Origin: an uncultured Tenacibaculum sp.
Lineage (GTDB): Bacteria; Bacteroidota; Bacteroidia; Flavobacteriales; Flavobacteriaceae
Direction of reading: 5' to 3'
DNA length: 64,000 nt
Assembly: GCA_947497895.1 (NCBI GenBank)
Contig: CANMIL010000001.1
Location: 434,001-498,000 of the forward strand
Below are positions 24,555-32,902 of this stretch, piece after piece (positions within the stretch are counted from its first letter, which is position 1; each line of letters begins with the position of its first letter). The notes beneath the pieces are model-generated. The model saw nothing but the letters and a program-made list of their open reading frames with translations. It had not been told where the DNA came from and did no database searches. The translations under genes were made by a program, and so were the position numbers.

Positions 24555-26582
24555 ATGAATAATACTCTTTCTTCAGTTAATCTTCTTTTCTTCCTTCTCC
24601 TTTTATCATATTCAAAAACAGAACTCCTTTTTAGTCAGCAAAATAAGGATAGTGTTAATATTTGGATTCGAGAGGCAAAAAACACTCAATTAGATAAAAC
24701 CAAAAGAATTACACAACTTGGAAAAGCTTATTATTATACAATTCAATCTCCAGAAGACTCATTAAAAGGTGATCGTCTTATTGAAATCGCCTATAGATAT
24801 TATAAATTAAACGACTCCATTAATTTTATAAAAATTAATAAACAATCTGAACGTATTATAAAAAAAATTAGGAATGATTATTTATATGGACAATTACATT
24901 GGAACTATGCCATTTACTATAAAAGAAATAGTAAATCGATAAAAGCTTATACCCACTACAACAATGCTTGTGGATACTTTGAAAAAGCTAAGGACAAAGA
25001 AAATATGGCTATCATGCTTCAAAGTATGGCACAGATTAAAGGTTCTTATAAAGATTACGCAGGAAGTGAACAGTTAGATATTCAAGCTATTAAATTATTC
25101 AAAGAATTAAACAATAATTTTAAACTATATGCTTTAAATAATCATTTAGGATTGTTACAACATGATATTAAGGAATATGACAAAGCCATAGAATATTATC
25201 ATAAAGCCCTCTCTTATTATAAAAAAATTTCGAAAAAGGTTCTACGAAAAAAACATATAGAAATCTATAATAATATTGCCAACGTTTACTTAGCAAAAAG
25301 AGAATATATAAATGCTTTGAGCCATTATAATAAGGAATTCCAAAATAAAAATTTGCGTAAGGACCAATATGCTAGAATTCTTGAGAATAGAGCTTACTGT
25401 AGATTTAAAATGAAGGATACTATTGGAGTACTTAAAGACCTTAAGTATTCTGGGGTATTTTGGGACAGTATTAAATTAAACTCTGGAATTGTTCTTTCAA
25501 AAATTAGACTTTCGGATTATTATTGCTATTCAAGAGATTCTATGAAGGCTTTACAATTAATCAAAGAAGCCAATGTCTTAGCCAGAAAAATAAAAAATGG
25601 ACGAGACTACTTATCAACTCTTCAGAAATTATCAATTCTAGACAAAAAAAACTCAAAAAAATATTTAGATCGCTATATCGAGTTTAATGACAGTTTGGTC
25701 AGTGCCGAGCGTCGGATGCGTAATAAGTTTACGCGTATAGAGTTTGAAACCGATGAATATATTGAAGAAACGGAGCGCTTATCACAACAACGTATCTGGA
25801 TTATCGTTACTAGTATTGGTGGTATTCTTATTTTAAGCTTATTATACTTTTTACGTGTCCAAAAAGTTAATAATGAAAAGTTACGTATTGAAGCCGAGCA
25901 TCAAAAGGCCAATGAGGAAGTGTATGTATTGACCTTACAACAACAAGCCAGAGTTGAGGAAGAACGTATTAAAGAGCGTAACAGAATTTCTGAAGAATTA
26001 CATGATGGAATTTTAGGAAAATTATTCGGTACTCGTTTTGGTTTAGGTTTCTTACCTTTAGAAGGCGATGAGGATACTTTAGAGAAACATCAGAGCTTAC
26101 TAGATGAATTACAAGATATTGAAAAGGAAATTAGAGATGTTTCTCATAAACTGAGCGATAATTTTAATAACACAGATATCAATTTTACGTCAATTATTAA
26201 ACAATTATTAGAAGATAAAAGTATTATTGGTAAATTTACCCACAGTATTCAGTTTTCTCAAGATATTTCATGGAAGAAAGTTGACGAAATATCCAAAGCC
26301 AATATATACAGAATTATACAGGAAGCATTGCAAAACATTATTAAACACGCTAAAGCTAACCATGTAAGTTTGAATTTTGAATTAATCAATAACCAACTTG
26401 TTACCACCATAAAAGACGATGGTATTGGTTTTGATACGAAAAAAGGCAAAAGAGGAATTGGAATAAAAAATATAAAATCAAGAATTGGAAAATTAAAAGG
26501 AAGCATTAAGATAGAGTCAGAAATTAACGTGGGTACAACCCTGCAAATTAACACCCCTTACATCAAAAAAGATGGACAATAG
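24555..26582 (+). CDS. TPR-containing membrane sensor histidine kinase (HisKA_3 type)
   Basis: 675 residues from the ATG at 24555 (a TTG three codons upstream is less likely). Signal or membrane segment at about 7-20, periplasmic tetratricopeptide repeats (about 110-340), membrane helix (about 414-433; IWIIVTSIGGILILSLLYFL), coiled coil, then the NarX-like dimerisation domain with phospho-acceptor His483 in ISEELHDGI and a HATPase domain (about 565-675; EALQNIIKHAKA; IKDDGIGFD). It phosphorylates the regulator encoded next, with which it overlaps by 11 bp. TPR sensors may bind peptides or proteins in the periplasm; the signal is unknown. Confidence 0.92.
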   Translation: MNNTLSSVNLLFFLLLLSYSKTELLFSQQNKDSVNIWIREAKNTQLDKTKRITQLGKAYYYTIQSPEDSLKGDRLIEIAYRYYKLNDSINFIKINKQSERIIKKIRNDYLYGQLHWNYAIYYKRNSKSIKAYTHYNNACGYFEKAKDKENMAIMLQSMAQIKGSYKDYAGSEQLDIQAIKLFKELNNNFKLYALNNHLGLLQHDIKEYDKAIEYYHKALSYYKKISKKVLRKKHIEIYNNIANVYLAKREYINALSHYNKEFQNKNLRKDQYARILENRAYCRFKMKDTIGVLKDLKYSGVFWDSIKLNSGIVLSKIRLSDYYCYSRDSMKALQLIKEANVLARKIKNGRDYLSTLQKLSILDKKNSKKYLDRYIEFNDSLVSAERRMRNKFTRIEFETDEYIEETERLSQQRIWIIVTSIGGILILSLLYFLRVQKVNNEKLRIEAEHQKANEEVYVLTLQQQARVEEERIKERNRISEELHDGILGKLFGTRFGLGFLPLEGDEDTLEKHQSLLDELQDIEKEIRDVSHKLSDNFNNTDINFTSIIKQLLEDKSIIGKFTHSIQFSQDISWKKVDEISKANIYRIIQEALQNIIKHAKANHVSLNFELINNQLVTTIKDDGIGFDTKKGKRGIGIKNIKSRIGKLKGSIKIESEINVGTTLQINTPYIKKDGQ

Positions 26583-27255
26583 ACAATTAACTGCTTTAAT
26601 TATTGATGATCATCCGTTAATATCAGAGGCCTATAAAAGCGCCTTTAAGTTTTTTGAAAGTCAAAACAATCCCTATTCATTTGACATTCATGTTCGGCAT
26701 AATTGTGATGATGCACGAGAAATTATCCTTCACTACGCCGAAACAAAACAAAACATTGATATCATTTTTCTTGACATGAGGCTCCCTCCTTCTAGCGATG
26801 GAAAAATATTATCAGGTGAGGACTTAGGATTTAAAATCAATGAACTCTTACCAGATTCTAAAATCATTGTTTCAACAACTTTTAACGATAATTACCGAGT
26901 ACATAATATTATTAGAAGAATCAACCCAGATGGATTCTTGGTAAAAAATGATATTACTCCAAAAGAATTGGTTACTGCCATTGGAGAAGTTTTAACCACT
27001 CCGCCTTATTACAGTAAAACTGTCATGAAAATGATTCGCACACAATTATCGAGTGAGTACATTTTAGATGATATTGACAGAAAAATACTATATGAGCTTT
27101 CTATTGGTAATCGAATGAAAAAATTACCTGAAGTTATTCCATTATCCTTTGCGGGAATTCAAAAAAGAAAACGACACTTAGCGAAAATATTCGAAGTGGA
27201 CAGTAACGATGATCGTGAATTAATCCTAGTCGCTAGAGATAAAGGATTTTTATAA
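26572..27255 (+). CDS. response regulator, NarL-like with divergent DNA-binding domain
   Basis: 227 residues. Receiver domain (about 5-145) with acidic pocket Asp12-Asp13, phospho-acceptor Asp68 (IIFLDMRLP) and the switch Lys in GFLVKND. The C-terminal ~65 residues (LYELSIGNRMKKLPEVIPLS... IQKRKRHLAKIF) form a helix-turn-helix related to LuxR/NarL but atypical. Coupled to the TPR kinase by overlap. Its targets are unknown; the neighbouring short-ORF cluster or small lipoprotein are candidates by proximity. Confidence 0.9.
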   Translation: MDNRQLTALIIDDHPLISEAYKSAFKFFESQNNPYSFDIHVRHNCDDAREIILHYAETKQNIDIIFLDMRLPPSSDGKILSGEDLGFKINELLPDSKIIVSTTFNDNYRVHNIIRRINPDGFLVKNDITPKELVTAIGEVLTTPPYYSKTVMKMIRTQLSSEYILDDIDRKILYELSIGNRMKKLPEVIPLSFAGIQKRKRHLAKIFEVDSNDDRELILVARDKGFL

Positions 27256-27260
27256 AAATA

Positions 27261-27294
27261 AAAACAGGAACTATTTCTTAATAGTTCCTGTTTT
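27261..27294. terminator. bidirectional terminator
   Basis: AAAACAGGAACTAT, loop TTCTTA, ATAGTTCCTGTTTT, with T run. It ends the two-component operon and, in reverse, the barrel operon. Confidence 0.9.
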
Positions 27295-27320
27295 TATTTT
27301 GAGTAGAAAAAAAGTTTAAA

Positions 27321-27836
27321 TTACAAATAAATTGCAAAACCTATTAATCCTTGAAATATATCTCTTTGGTATTTTTCTATTCCAATGTTATATCTTATCA
27401 TCGGTTTTATGCTTACACTTTCATTCAAAAAGTATGCATAACCTCCTTGAACGCCAACCCAGTTTGAGTTCGAATTAGGATATGCCTCAGAAAAATAAGA
27501 AACACCTGTAAAGTCAATTCCTATTGGTACAATTCCCTTGATATAATATTCCGCACCTAATTTGTACTCTAAAGCATCTACAATTTTACTTCCATAATAA
27601 CCTAAGCCCAGCTTTACCGCCAAATTATCAATTGTAAAATAACCACCTTCGAAACCTAAAGACCAAAAAGTTCCATAATCGTTAGATCTAATATAACCAC
27701 CTGTATCTCCTATTGTTCTCGCTCCTGTATTTACTTCTATTACGAATTTTCCTTTTTTCGTTTGGCTAGAAGTCTCTTCCTGTGCACTTACAGTTACCCC
27801 TAAAAGCATCAATATTGCAAATAATAACTTTTTCAT
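27321..27836 (-). CDS. small outer-membrane beta-barrel protein
   Basis: 171 residues: signal peptide (cleaved after VSAQ, residue 19), then about eight amphipathic strands with aromatic girdle (SLGFEGGYF; VGVQGGYAYFL; LIGFAIYL at the C-terminus). Clear paralogue of the gene 88 bp upstream; I see no separate promoter between them, so they are likely cotranscribed. Its role may be structural or in small-ligand passage; it is unknown. Confidence 0.8.
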   Translation of the reverse strand: MKKLLFAILMLLGVTVSAQEETSSQTKKGKFVIEVNTGARTIGDTGGYIRSNDYGTFWSLGFEGGYFTIDNLAVKLGLGYYGSKIVDALEYKLGAEYYIKGIVPIGIDFTGVSYFSEAYPNSNSNWVGVQGGYAYFLNESVSIKPMIRYNIGIEKYQRDIFQGLIGFAIYL

Positions 27837-27924
27837 TTAGTTTTTAAAAATTTAATTACTTATAACAGAAACGGAAGCTATTTTACATAACTCCCGTTTA
27901 TCATATATAAAATTTGTTCTCTTC

Positions 27925-28425
27925 TTAGAAATATAAAGCAAATCCAATTAATCCTTGGAATTGTCCTTTTTGACCATCTTCTAATCCGATGTTATACCTT
28001 ACAGCTGGCTTGATACTTACGTTCTCACCTAAAAAATAAGCATAACCTCCTTGTAAACCAAGCCAGTTAGTACTTCCTCCAGTGTAAGAAGAACCAGTGA
28101 AATCAACTCCTACAGGAATTTGTCCAAGGATATAATATTCAGCACCAATCTTATAATTGAATGAATCCGAAGTACCGTTATCTCCATAACCTAAACCAGC
28201 TTTAACTGCTAAGTCATCAATTACAAAATAACCACCTTCAGCACCAACAGACCAAGCAGTATTACCATCTACCGACGTTAATGAAAAGCTAGTGTTTCCA
28301 GTTGTAGCTGAACCAGTGTTCGCTTCGATTACGAATTTCCCCTTAGCTGTTTGACTTGAAGTAGTCTCCTGTGCATTTGCAGCTAATCCGAATACCATCA
28401 TAGCCGCTACTAATAATTTTTTCAT
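27925..28425 (-). CDS. small outer-membrane beta-barrel protein (paralogue)
   Basis: 166 residues: signal peptide to residue 19 (AANAQ), then the same plan as its downstream neighbour (KGKFVIEANTG; SVGAEGGYFVIDDLAVK; LGLQGGYAYFL; LIGFALYF). A Bacteroidota promoter box lies at 28452-28459. The pair arose by tandem duplication, and the copies have since diverged considerably. Confidence 0.82.
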   Translation of the reverse strand: MKKLLVAAMMVFGLAANAQETTSSQTAKGKFVIEANTGSATTGNTSFSLTSVDGNTAWSVGAEGGYFVIDDLAVKAGLGYGDNGTSDSFNYKIGAEYYILGQIPVGVDFTGSSYTGGSTNWLGLQGGYAYFLGENVSIKPAVRYNIGLEDGQKGQFQGLIGFALYF

Positions 28426-28451
28426 ATTGTTTAATTTACATTTTTGTACAA

Positions 28452-28459
28452 CAAATGTA
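28452..28459 (-). promoter_or_regulatory. -7 box TACATTTG for the barrel pair
   Basis: Perfect TAnnTTTG on the minus strand, 27 bp before the start codon at 28425. Confidence 0.55.
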
Positions 28460-28612
28460 TGTTGAAATAGGAAATCTATAATGCTTCTTCATGTTAAAAA
28501 AACAAGAAAAACCAGCCCGTTTTTTAAGTCTTTTTTAACTAGGAAAAGTTGCTATTTTCACATAAACCATACAAACCTAACTTACAGTATTTTAAAAAAT
28601 TTACAAAACAAA

Positions 28613-28637
28613 AAAAGCAGGGAAATACCCTGCTTTT
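28613..28637 (-). terminator. terminator of the 28663 barrel gene
   Basis: AAAAGCAGGG, loop AAATA, CCCTGCTTTT, followed on the minus strand by T residues. Confidence 0.88.
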
Positions 28638-28662
28638 ACTATTATTTTCTTATGGTAATTTC

Positions 28663-29175
28663 TTAAAGAGAAAAAGAATATGTTCCTCCTACACCGAAAG
28701 TACCGAAACTAGTGCTAGCACTTGCGCTACCAAAAACACCTAAGTCAACTGATTGACTAACACTTACAGCTGAGTAATTCGCGTGTAAAGTGATTTTGTC
28801 AGTAACTTTGTATCCAACCATTGGACGATAGTAAAAACCACCATCGTTACCATCAGGTCTTACACCGATACCATACCCTAAATCAGCTCCAACGATAAAC
28901 TTATCGCTAACACTGTAACGTGCCGCTGCTGCCAAAGGTAAAAAAGCGAAATCTGCTCCTTCACCATTGAAGTGTAAATAAGAAACAGAAGGCCCTACTT
29001 TAAATTTCTCTGAAACATCAAATAAGTAATTTGCTTCGATTGATCCAGTAACGTCAAATGCATCACTTGCATCACCTACAGGTAAACCAATAGTACCTCC
29101 AACGTTAAGTTCTCCTTCTTGTGCGTTTGCAGCTAGCCCAATAAGCATCATTGCTGCAACCAAAAATTTTTTCAT
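28663..29175 (-). CDS. outer-membrane beta-barrel protein
   Basis: 170 residues: signal peptide to residue 19 (AANAQ), then alternating strands (IEANYLFDVSEKFKVGPSV; ARYSVSDKFIVGADLGYG; THYSAVS-type strands) ending GGTYSFSL with a C-terminal hydrophobic residue. It is a different barrel from the pair downstream. Own promoter (29203-29210) and terminator (28613-28637). Confidence 0.82.
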   Translation of the reverse strand: MKKFLVAAMMLIGLAANAQEGELNVGGTIGLPVGDASDAFDVTGSIEANYLFDVSEKFKVGPSVSYLHFNGEGADFAFLPLAAAARYSVSDKFIVGADLGYGIGVRPDGNDGGFYYRPMVGYKVTDKITLHANYSAVSVSQSVDLGVFGSASASTSFGTFGVGGTYSFSL

Positions 29176-29202
29176 AATTTTTTAAATTTTGATTTTATAT
29201 GA

Positions 29203-29210
29203 CAAATGTA
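29203..29210 (-). promoter_or_regulatory. -7 box TACATTTG for the 28663 barrel gene
   Basis: Perfect TAnnTTTG on the minus strand, 28 bp before the start codon. Confidence 0.55.
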
Positions 29211-29417
29211 GCCATTCTTATCAATTTTCCTAATACAATTTGTTAATTTAATCTTAATTCAATAAAAACTACCAAACATATAGCAGTTTTAATGAAAATA
29301 ATTCATTCCATTTTTCTGGATAAGTAAGGTAATTGTAATCCTATGATAGTTTCATTTATTCCCCTAAAAGCATTAAAAATTTAAGCTCCTTAACTTATGT
29401 AAGTATTTATAAAAACA

Positions 29418-29445
29418 AAAAGGAGATTCTTTCGAATCTCCTTTT
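29418..29445 (-). terminator. terminator of the 29470 barrel gene
   Basis: AAAAGGAGATTC, loop TTTC, GAATCTCCTTTT: a 12-bp stem with a T run on the minus strand. Confidence 0.88.
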
Positions 29446-29469
29446 CAGATATAGTTATTTCCTTTCTGA

Positions 29470-30018
29470 CTACCAAGCGTAACCTAGACCGAATCCAAAA
29501 GTTGGTAAAACACCACTTCCTTTTAAACCGTTAATAAAAACAGCATCTTGAGGGTCTTCATTTTCATAATTAAATGAAGAATAAACCCCACCAAGGTTAA
29601 GATCTAATGAGAAACCACTTTCCCATACCCATTGGTATCCAATTCTAACACCTCCATTTATCGATGTAAAATCGGTCTTTGAAGTAGCTACATCCGTAGA
29701 GAAAATTGAATTCCAATTGCTCTCTACTGAACCAAATTGAAAACTTGCAGAAGCTCCAGCATACCAAGCTCTTAAAGCTTCACTGAAATAATACCTGTAC
29801 TGCGCTCCAAAACCTTTTGAATCGTACTCAGTACCTCCAAGTTTAAAACCACCAATAGCACCACTAACAGATACAGATGAGTTTTCTCCGATAGCTCTTT
29901 CGTAAGAAACTAAGTCAGATCCACCTAATAAAGCTAATGGGTTTGCTTTCACAACATTTTTTTGAGCATAAGCAGTAAATCCTACTGCAATCATAGCAAT
30001 CACAAATAATTTTTTCAT
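29470..30018 (-). CDS. outer-membrane beta-barrel protein
   Basis: 182 residues from the ATG at 30018-30016, chosen because it starts a clean signal peptide (MKKLFVIAMIAVGFTAYAQ); an ATG 16 codons upstream lies between the -7 box and this start and would bury the signal. Barrel strands include GFGAQYRYYF and AGASASFQFG; the end is GFGLGYAW. The promoter is one of the best in the window. Confidence 0.82.
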   Translation of the reverse strand: MKKLFVIAMIAVGFTAYAQKNVVKANPLALLGGSDLVSYERAIGENSSVSVSGAIGGFKLGGTEYDSKGFGAQYRYYFSEALRAWYAGASASFQFGSVESNWNSIFSTDVATSKTDFTSINGGVRIGYQWVWESGFSLDLNLGGVYSSFNYENEDPQDAVFINGLKGSGVLPTFGFGLGYAW

Positions 30019-30042
30019 TTTTAAATTTTTATATTTGAGCGG

Positions 30043-30071
30043 CAAAAGTATACTTATTTTTGACACAGCAA
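30043..30071 (-). promoter_or_regulatory. promoter of the 29470 barrel gene
   Basis: TTG (30071-30069), 18 bp, TACTTTTG (30050-30043) on the minus strand; near-ideal Bacteroidota housekeeping promoter 24 bp before the chosen start codon. Confidence 0.75.
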
Positions 30072-30107
30072 ACCTCCTTTTAAACTTTATTTAATACGCT
30101 ATTTTTA

Positions 30108-31019
30108 ATGAACTGGAAACAAGCTTTATATGATTTTGTGATTTTTATAAAAATCGAAAGAGGTTTAGCCGAAAACTCAATAAACAGCTACAAAAGGGAT
30201 ATAGAAAAGCTTTTAAAACATCTTGATCTACTCGAAAAAGAACACTCTCCCACAACTATTAATTCGGAAACAATTAAAGATTTTATATACCAACAAAGCA
30301 AGATCATTTCTTCAAGAAGTCAAGCAAGGCTAATTTCGGGATTACGTAATTTCTTTGACTATTTAGTTTTTGAAGATTATCGAAAAGACAATCCAATGGA
30401 TCTCATTGAAAGTCCTAACGTAACAAAAAAACTTCCAGATACACTTTCAAAAGATGAAATAGATGCATTAATAGGCGCCATTGATTTAAGTCACCCTCAA
30501 GGAGAAAGAAATAAAACTATTATCGAGACTATTTATAGTTGTGGATTACGAGTTAGTGAATTGATTAATCTACAATTATCAGATTTATTCTTTGATGAAG
30601 GTTTTATTAGAATATTAGGTAAAGGAAATAAATATCGTTTTGTGCCGATACATCATACTACTATAAAGAGATTAAATTTATACATCAACGAAATCCGATC
30701 AGCGGCCACTCCTACAAAAGAAGATGAAGATATTATCTTTTTAAATAGAAGAGGAAAAAGACTTACTCGTCAAATGGTTTTTATTATCCTAAAAAATTTA
30801 GCAAAAAAAATTGGTTTAAATAAGAAACTTGGACCTCATACACTTCGTCATTCTTTTGCCACTTATTTATTGCAACATGGAGCAGACTTGAGAGCCATTC
30901 AACAATTATTGGGTCATGAGAGCATAACAACAACCGAAATATATGTTCATTTAGATAAGAAAGATTTAAAGGAAGCTGTTCAAAAATTTCATCCGAGAGG
31001 AAATAAAGAAGATCAGTAA
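30108..31019 (+). CDS. xerD: tyrosine recombinase XerD
   Basis: 303 residues. N-terminal SAM-like core-binding domain (about 5-90), C-terminal catalytic domain with Arg in YSCGLRVSELI, HTLRHSFATYLL (HxxR), LLGHESITTTEIY (second His and the nucleophile Tyr in IYVH). This length, and the lack of phage or integron neighbours, fits the housekeeping recombinase that resolves chromosome dimers at dif with XerC. The other partner and dif are not in the window. Confidence 0.93.
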   Translation: MNWKQALYDFVIFIKIERGLAENSINSYKRDIEKLLKHLDLLEKEHSPTTINSETIKDFIYQQSKIISSRSQARLISGLRNFFDYLVFEDYRKDNPMDLIESPNVTKKLPDTLSKDEIDALIGAIDLSHPQGERNKTIIETIYSCGLRVSELINLQLSDLFFDEGFIRILGKGNKYRFVPIHHTTIKRLNLYINEIRSAATPTKEDEDIIFLNRRGKRLTRQMVFIILKNLAKKIGLNKKLGPHTLRHSFATYLLQHGADLRAIQQLLGHESITTTEIYVHLDKKDLKEAVQKFHPRGNKEDQ

Positions 31020-31047
31020 GCTTAGGTAAATTTATTGCATAAAAAAA

Positions 31048-31141
31048 GGCAAGCTACCTACATCACACTGCTACAACCTAATACCCTTGCTGCGTTCCCG
31101 CCCTGGGGGATTCAAAGGGAGCTAGTTGTGTAGGACTTGCC
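31048..31141 (-). ncRNA. ffs: signal recognition particle RNA (bacterial small type, 4.5S)
   Basis: The minus strand reads as a long hairpin: GGCAAGTCCTAC at the 5' end pairs with GTAGGTAGCTTGCC at the 3' end. Its tip carries the invariant SRP motifs CCCCCAGG and GGAACGCAGCAAGGG, where Ffh binds. About 94 nt, the usual size. A perfect promoter (31146-31177) lies just upstream. It takes part in cotranslational targeting of membrane proteins with Ffh and FtsY. Confidence 0.95.
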
Positions 31142-31145
31142 GCTG

Positions 31146-31177
31146 CAAATGTACAGTCTTTTTTCAATAAAAAACAA
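31146..31177 (-). promoter_or_regulatory. promoter of the SRP RNA
   Basis: TTG (31177-31175), 21 bp, TACATTTG (31153-31146) on the minus strand. It ends 4 bp before the first paired base of the RNA, so the exact RNA 5' end is probably at or a few bases inside the position given. Confidence 0.75.
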
Positions 31178-31288
31178 TAAAATTTGCAGAAAATTATTGT
31201 AACATTTTTAAGTTTTTGAATACTAACACATTGTTGTAATACTTTTTTTCTAAAAAACAATCAATTAGGAAAAGTATAACCAAAAAAA

Positions 31289-31296
31289 TATATTTG
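31289..31296 (+). promoter_or_regulatory. -7 box TATATTTG for the DUF4199 gene
   Basis: Perfect TAnnTTTG 22 bp before the ATG at 31319. Confidence 0.55.
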
Positions 31297-31318
31297 TATC
31301 ACTAACTAATTTCACACA

Positions 31319-31837
31319 ATGGAAAATCAAATAAGCAGTAAAAGCACTATTTTAAACTATGGTTTATATGCCGGAGGCGTTAGTATTCTATTAGCATTGG
31401 TATTATATGCTATGGGAAAAGCAGCAGATCCTGGTATTGCCCTTTCTCTAATTGGTTCAATAATCCCTTTAGCATTATTGGTTTTAGGTATTCGAAAGTT
31501 TAAGTCTTTAAACAATGGATATCTTTCTTGGGGACAAGCTGTAAAAATTGGGGTAGGAATAGCAATGATATGGGGAGTATTGGCATTAGGTTTCCAATAT
31601 ATTCTTGAAAATGTAATTGCTCCTGAACTAATAGAACAAAAATTAGAGGTTGCCAGATTAACTATGGAAAAATGGGGAATCTCAGAAGATGTTATTGAAG
31701 AAAGCTTGGAAGATCAAAAAAACCAAAGTCCTTTTTTAGGTATTGCAATGGGCTTATTAATCTTTGCTTTTATGGGGTTTGTTGTTTCGGCAATTGCAGG
31801 TGCAATCATGAAAAAAACAGAAGAAGTAGAGTACTAA
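31319..31837 (+). CDS. DUF4199 membrane protein
   Basis: 172 residues with four hydrophobic helices (about 14-32, 40-58, 75-97 and 138-160) and a charged loop between the third and fourth. This is the common Bacteroidota DUF4199 architecture. In many flavobacteria it lies directly before a family 2 glycosyltransferase, as here, which hints at a shared envelope role, but no activity is known. Confidence 0.88.
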   Translation: MENQISSKSTILNYGLYAGGVSILLALVLYAMGKAADPGIALSLIGSIIPLALLVLGIRKFKSLNNGYLSWGQAVKIGVGIAMIWGVLALGFQYILENVIAPELIEQKLEVARLTMEKWGISEDVIEESLEDQKNQSPFLGIAMGLLIFAFMGFVVSAIAGAIMKKTEEVEY

Positions 31838-31854
31838 TTAGTTTATAAAAAAGG

Positions 31855-31885
31855 TTGTATAGTCTTTAAAAGACTAGTAACTTTG
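31855..31885 (+). promoter_or_regulatory. promoter of the GT2 gene
   Basis: TTG (31855-31857), 20 bp, TAACTTTG (31878-31885). It rules out an upstream in-frame ATG at 31883, which would lie inside the promoter, and supports the ATG at 31913. Confidence 0.7.
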
Positions 31886-31912
31886 ACTTTTATAGATTTA
31901 AGAAATTCGTAC

Positions 31913-32869
31913 ATGAATATATCGGTAGTAATACCACTTCTTAACGAAGAAGAATCATTACAAGAATTATATGATTGGATTGCAAAAGTTATGCAATCCA
32001 ATCACTTTATTTACGAAGTTATTTTTATTGATGATGGTAGTAATGATAACTCTTGGAATATCATAAAAGAATTGTCAGAAAAGAATACAGAAGTCAAAGG
32101 AATTCGTTTTCAAAGGAATTATGGTAAATCTCAGGCTTTAGATGCTGGTTTTCAAACTGCAAGTGGAGATGTAGTAATCACTATGGACGCCGATTTGCAG
32201 GATAGTCCGGATGAAATTCCTGAATTATACACAATGATTCAGGAAGACAATTTCGATTTGGTTTCTGGATGGAAAAAGAAAAGATTTGATAATGTAGTAA
32301 CGAAAAATATCCCTTCGAAACTTTTTAATTGGGCTGCTAGAAAAACTTCTGGTCTACAGTTAAATGATTTTAATTGTGGTTTAAAAGCCTATAAAAATGA
32401 AGTTGTTAAAACGGTAAAAGTAAGCGGTGAAATGCATCGATACATACCTGTACTAGCCAAAAACGAAGGCTTTAACGAAATCGGGGAAAAAGTAGTTCAA
32501 CACCAAGCACGAAAATATGGTGTTACCAAATTTGGAATGGATAGATTTATCAATGGTTTTTTAGATTTAATAACCATTTCTTTCTTAAGTAAATTTGGAA
32601 AAAGACCTATGCACTTCTTCGGTTTATGGGGAACTCTAATGTTCGTTTTCGGGTTTTTCTCTGCATTTTTTATCGGTGCTATGAAATTGTATAGAGTAGC
32701 GAATCACATAAAAACTATCCTTGTTACCAATAATCCTTGGTTTTATATCGCTTTAACTTCGATGATTTTGGGAACACTACTATTTTTAGCTGGTTTTTTA
32801 GGTGAGCTCATCATTAAAAGTAATACTCACCAAAAACATTATAAAATAAAAGAACAACTGAACTCATAA
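31913..32869 (+). CDS. family 2 glycosyltransferase, dolichol-phosphate-mannose-synthase/GtrB type
   Basis: 318 residues. GT-A domain with ISVVIPLLNEEESL, IDDGSNDNSW and the DxD in MDADLQDSPDEI; RNYGKSQALDAGF and KRPMHFFG are typical for polyprenyl-phosphate sugar synthases. Two C-terminal membrane helices (about 230-255 and 275-300). It should load a sugar onto undecaprenyl phosphate at the inner membrane for transfer to lipids or proteins outside. The start at 31913 follows from the promoter position. Confidence 0.9.
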   Translation: MNISVVIPLLNEEESLQELYDWIAKVMQSNHFIYEVIFIDDGSNDNSWNIIKELSEKNTEVKGIRFQRNYGKSQALDAGFQTASGDVVITMDADLQDSPDEIPELYTMIQEDNFDLVSGWKKKRFDNVVTKNIPSKLFNWAARKTSGLQLNDFNCGLKAYKNEVVKTVKVSGEMHRYIPVLAKNEGFNEIGEKVVQHQARKYGVTKFGMDRFINGFLDLITISFLSKFGKRPMHFFGLWGTLMFVFGFFSAFFIGAMKLYRVANHIKTILVTNNPWFYIALTSMILGTLLFLAGFLGELIIKSNTHQKHYKIKEQLNS

Positions 32870-32874
32870 AGTTG

Positions 32875-32882
32875 TATTTTTG
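32875..32882 (+). promoter_or_regulatory. possible -7 box TATTTTTG for phosphoglucomutase
   Basis: Perfect TAnnTTTG 20 bp before the ATG at 32903, with TTG immediately adjacent rather than at -33. Confidence 0.4.
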
Positions 32883-32902
32883 TTAACTTTTTATTTAACT
32901 TT

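Noticed and set aside
30108-31019. Tyrosine recombinase as the integrase of a mobile element
   Set aside because: Length and motifs fit housekeeping XerD; no tRNA, direct repeats, phage genes or excisionase nearby.
31078-31260. A 60-codon minus-strand frame
   Set aside because: It overlaps the SRP RNA and its promoter, which explain the sequence fully.
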